NCBI RefSeq assembly: GCF_000196675.2
Contig: NC_015312.1
Location: forward strand, 7,022,501-7,086,500
DNA from: Pseudonocardia benzenivorans CB1190
GTDB lineage: Bacteria; Actinomycetota; Actinomycetes; Mycobacteriales; Pseudonocardiaceae
Reading direction: 5' to 3'
Length of the DNA: 64,000 nt
In this document: piece after piece, positions 61,493 to 64,000 of the stretch
Position numbering within the stretch: the stretch's first letter is position 1
How the letters are laid out: the number at the start of each line of letters is the position of its first letter
Program-made: the position numbers and the translations under genes
The notes under the pieces: generated by a model
The model's input: only the letters and a program-made list of their open reading frames with translations
Databases searched by the model: none
What the model was told of the DNA's origin: nothing

Positions 61493-62137
61493 CTAGCGCG
61501 CCGGGACGATCTGCTCGACCGGCGGCGCGGACTGCAGCGGGATCGTGACGCTGCCGAGGATCTGCTCGAGGGCGGCCTCGACGTCCTCCTTCCACTCCAT
61601 CGCCGCGCGCAGCTCCATACGCAGCCGCGGCCACCGCGGGTGGGGACGGATCGTCTTGAAGCCGACGCCCCGCAGGAACTCCGCAGGGATGACGCAGCTC
61701 GGCTCAGTGCCGGGCCGGGCGTCGCCGAACACCTCGACGGCCTTGACCCCGCGCCGCGTCAGGTCCTTGACGACGGCCTGCGCCAACATCCGGCCGAGAC
61801 CCTCGCCCGCGAACTCGGGTAGCACCTGCATGGTCGTGAGCAGGACGGCGTCGGCGCTGACCGGGCCCGTGGGCATCTCGGCCGCGCGGGGGACCGCCGA
61901 CGGCGGCGCGTACATCACGTAGCCCGCGGGCGCGCCCTTGACGTGGACGATCTTGCCGCAGCTGCCCCACTCGAGCAGGACGCCGGACACCCAGGCCTCC
62001 TTCTCGAACTCCGTCGAGCCGAAGTCACGGGCCTGCTTGCCCAGGTGATCCGAGAGCTCCCAGAAGACGCACGTACGGCAGCGCTTGGGAAGCTCGTGCA
62101 GATTGTCCAGAGTGATGCTGGCGACGTGCCAGGACAA
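61493..62137 (-). CDS. GNAT family acetyltransferase (Rv3916c-like)
   Basis: 214 residues. After TLDNLHELPKRCRTCVFWEL, with a C-x-x-C pair, comes a GNAT core: GAPAGYVMYAPP, then VLPEFAGEGLGRMLAQAVVKDL (acetyl-CoA loop, core Q-x-E-x-x-G-x-GLG). A beta strand KAVEVFGD and FLRGVGFKTIRPHPRWPRLRME end the domain. TTG 62137 was chosen because GGAGG lies five bases upstream and translation gives the family-typical S-W-x-V-A start. It is convergent with cwlM, as in mycobacteria. The substrate is unknown. Confidence 0.83.
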   Translation of the reverse strand: MSWHVASITLDNLHELPKRCRTCVFWELSDHLGKQARDFGSTEFEKEAWVSGVLLEWGSCGKIVHVKGAPAGYVMYAPPSAVPRAAEMPTGPVSADAVLLTTMQVLPEFAGEGLGRMLAQAVVKDLTRRGVKAVEVFGDARPGTEPSCVIPAEFLRGVGFKTIRPHPRWPRLRMELRAAMEWKEDVEAALEQILGSVTIPLQSAPPVEQIVPAR

Positions 62138-62290
62138 GTCAACCTCCGGCAGCAGGAGACGAGCGCATGGTGTGCGTCCGGACAGGCCGGGCGCTCCCGA
62201 GCTTAGATCGATCCAGTCGGTATCGACAGGGAATGTGCTGCGACCGGACCCCCAGCCTCGCCGAAGGGCAGGGCGTTCCCCCGTCCTGGT

Positions 62291-62296
62291 TACACT
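62291..62296 (+). promoter_or_regulatory. Probable -10 box of the aminotransferase gene
   Basis: TACACT, about 45 bases before the GTG at 62341. Confidence 0.45.
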
Positions 62297-62340
62297 CGGC
62301 CGGTCCGATCGTGTTCCGACCCGCCTCCGGGAGGACCCAG

Positions 62341-63672
62341 GTGCTCGTCCCGTCCGCCGTTCCTGATCCGCGCGACCTCGGGACCGCCGCAGCAGCGGCA
62401 GCACCGACCGGTCGTTTCGCGGCACGGACCGCGGGCATGACGGCATCGGAGATCCGGGCCCTGTTCGCGGTCGCGAGCCGGCCGGAGGTCGTCTCGCTCG
62501 CCGGCGGGATGCCCAACCTCGCCGCGCTCCCGTTGGACGCCTTGGCCTCCGAGGTCGGCGAGCTCGTCGCGGCCGAGGGACAGACCGCGCTGCAGTACGG
62601 CTCGGCGCAGGGCACTCCCGCGCTGCGCGAGCAGATCTGCGAGGTCATGCGCCTCGAGGGCATCAACGCCGACCCGTCCGACGTCGTCGTCACCGTCGGT
62701 TCCCAGATGGCGCTCGACCTGATCACCCGGATCTACTGCGACCCGGGCGACGTGGTGCTGGCCGAGGGCCCGTCGTACGTGGGTGCGCTCGGCTCGTTCG
62801 CGGCCTACCAGGCGCGCGTCGTCCACATCGAGATGGACGCGCACGGACTCGTGCCCTCGCTCCTGCGGAGTGCGCTCGAATCCCTTGCGCGGCAAGGGAT
62901 CACACCCAAGTTCCTGTACACGATCCCGAACTTCCACAACCCTGCGGGCGTCACGCTCGCCGTGGAGCGGCGCCCGGAGATCCTGGAGATCTGCGCCTCG
63001 TACGGGGTCGCCGTCGTCGAGGACAACCCCTACGGGCTGCTCGGTTTCTCCGGGACGATCTACCCGGCGCTGCGGTCGCTGGACCGCGACGTGGTGTACC
63101 TCGGGTCGTTCTCGAAGACCTTCGCCTCGGGTCTGCGGGTCGGCTGGGCGCTCGTGCCGCCGGCGGTGCGGGACCGGCTGGTCCTCGCCGCGGAGTCCGC
63201 CACCCTGTGCCCCCCGACGTTCAACCAGATGATCGTCAGCCGCTACCTGCAGACGCAGGACTGGCAGAGCCAGATCAAGACGTTCACCGAGGCCTACCGG
63301 GAGCGGCGCGACGCCATGCTCTCCGCCCTCGAGACGTACCTGCCCCCGGGCTGCAGTTGGAACGTGCCCGACGGCGGGTTCTACGTCTGGCTCACCGTGC
63401 CCGAGGGGGTGGACACGAAGGCGATGCTCCCGCGCGCCGTCACCGCCCGGGTTGCGTACGCGTCCGGGACCGGCTTCTACGCCGACGGCTACGGCAGCCG
63501 CCAGCTCCGGCTCTCGTTCTGCTACCCGACGCCCGAGCGCATCACCGAGGGTGTCCGGCGGCTGGCGGGCGTGCTGACCGCCGAGCTCGACGTCATGAGA
63601 ACCTTCGGCGTACCGACCCGGGCCGCGAGCCTGAAGCCGGGACCGGGTGCACCGTCGCCCGACACCGCCTGA
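62341..63672 (+). CDS. PLP-dependent class I/II aminotransferase
   Basis: 443 residues, fold type I, close to the LysN/AadAT (2-aminoadipate) group that is related to MocR regulators. Features: LAGGMPNLAALP near 57, QYGSAQGTPALREQI, the PLP-binding NFHNPAGVT and VVEDNPYG near 220, the Schiff-base lysine in YLGSFSKTFASGLRVGW near 258, and the arginine in LRLSFCYPTPE. GTG 62341 has GGGAGG six bases upstream; longer upstream frames lack support. The amino donor and acceptor cannot be fixed from sequence. Confidence 0.88.
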   Translation: MLVPSAVPDPRDLGTAAAAAAPTGRFAARTAGMTASEIRALFAVASRPEVVSLAGGMPNLAALPLDALASEVGELVAAEGQTALQYGSAQGTPALREQICEVMRLEGINADPSDVVVTVGSQMALDLITRIYCDPGDVVLAEGPSYVGALGSFAAYQARVVHIEMDAHGLVPSLLRSALESLARQGITPKFLYTIPNFHNPAGVTLAVERRPEILEICASYGVAVVEDNPYGLLGFSGTIYPALRSLDRDVVYLGSFSKTFASGLRVGWALVPPAVRDRLVLAAESATLCPPTFNQMIVSRYLQTQDWQSQIKTFTEAYRERRDAMLSALETYLPPGCSWNVPDGGFYVWLTVPEGVDTKAMLPRAVTARVAYASGTGFYADGYGSRQLRLSFCYPTPERITEGVRRLAGVLTAELDVMRTFGVPTRAASLKPGPGAPSPDTA

Positions 63673-63675
63673 GGT

Positions 63676-63691
63676 TGTTTCACGTGAAACG
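63676..63691. promoter_or_regulatory. parS site (ParB binding)
   Basis: TGTTTCACGTGAAACG matches the universal parS TGTTTCACGTGAAACA at 15 of 16 positions; the inner 14 bases are a perfect palindrome. It lies three bases after the aminotransferase stop. Confidence 0.93.
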
Positions 63692-63724
63692 TCGGCGCTC
63701 GCGCCCGACGATCGAGGAGCTGTC

Positions 63725-64000
63725 GTGACGGACCGGATCGTTGCCGTACTGGCCGGCGGGCTCTCGCACGAACGAGAAGTCTCGCTGCGGTCCGGCCGTC
63801 GCGTCGCGGGCTCACTGCGTGCCGCGGGGGCGACGGTCTTCGAATGGGACGTCGACTCCTCCCTCGTCGAGCGTCTGCGCGTCGAGCGGCCCGACGCGGT
63901 CGTCATCGCACTGCACGGCGGGGAAGGGGAGAACGGCGCGATCCAGGCGGTCCTCGAACTGCTCGGCGTCCCGTTCGTCGGTTCTCGCGCCCCCGCGTGC
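63725..64000 (+). CDS. ddl: D-alanine--D-alanine ligase (5' part only)
   Basis: 92 residues are visible before the window ends. IVAVLAGGLSHEREVSLRSGRRV at 4-26 is the Ddl N-terminal ATP-grasp entry motif (core GG-S-ERE-SL-SG). VVIALHGGEGENGAIQAVLELLGVPFVGS is the conserved LHG-x-GE-GxxQ region. It joins two D-alanines for the peptidoglycan stem. GTG 63725 has GAGGAG five bases upstream. The gene runs off the right edge intact. Confidence 0.9.
   Translation, partial: MTDRIVAVLAGGLSHEREVSLRSGRRVAGSLRAAGATVFEWDVDSSLVERLRVERPDAVVIALHGGEGENGAIQAVLELLGVPFVGSRAPAC

Overview
The window is very GC-rich actinobacterial chromosome. Starts are ATG, GTG or TTG, genes often overlap by four bases (ATGA/GTGA), and many genes have a TANNNT -10 box exactly six bases before the start codon, so they are probably leaderless. 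Gene content and order (dnaB-rplI-rpsR-ssb-rpsF, ponA, DUF5318, PadR-ino1, leuS, pcnA-Nudix-DUF6049-pseudokinase-sigM-anti-sigma-trxB-trxA-cwlM-GNAT, then a ParB-type parS site) are those of the origin-proximal region of actinomycetes. A Pseudonocardiaceae-like organism is my best guess, from gene content only; no rRNA is present to confirm it. I saw no tRNA, IS element, prophage or CRISPR array.

Left part (1-28 kb) is accessory and metabolic: an MFS exporter with its TetR; an FAD monooxygenase divergent from a second TetR; a TldD/PmbA protease pair; a three-gene DUF2339 membrane cluster; trmB; a bacterial nitric oxide synthase oxygenase; a two-component system divergent from a ferric-iron ABC importer, with an IdeR/DtxR-type box covering both promoters; a NYN protein and an MtaD-like deaminase; an AI-2E family membrane protein; and a CoA-transferase-like pair with an enol-lactonase-like hydrolase.

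Middle part (28-47 kb) is replication, translation and envelope: dnaB with an exact actinobacterial SOS box and, further upstream, two exact DnaA boxes; the rpsF-ssb-rpsR-rplI operon with a leader that can pair its own Shine-Dalgarno sequence; an endonuclease IV family protein; two GT87-like membrane glycosyltransferases; a bifunctional penicillin-binding protein; inositol-phosphate synthase beside a PadR regulator; an NlpC/P60 endopeptidase; and a minimal-nucleotidyltransferase/HEPN pair in which the nucleotidyltransferase carries an N-terminal UPF0158 domain. leuS follows.

Right part (47-64 kb) matches the mycobacterial Rv3907c-Rv3916c and Streptomyces pcnA-to-trxA loci, except that the MurJ flippase domain normally found before or fused to the pseudokinase is absent. 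The sigM partner anti-sigma gene has a long repeat-built linker. trxB has a SigR/SigH-type promoter. The window ends in ddl, just after a parS site.

The most interesting items are the UPF0158-MNT/HEPN module with its operator-like inverted repeat, SOS plus DnaA signals at dnaB, the missing murJ with the pseudokinase retained, the IdeR-box hub, and the rpsF leader switch.
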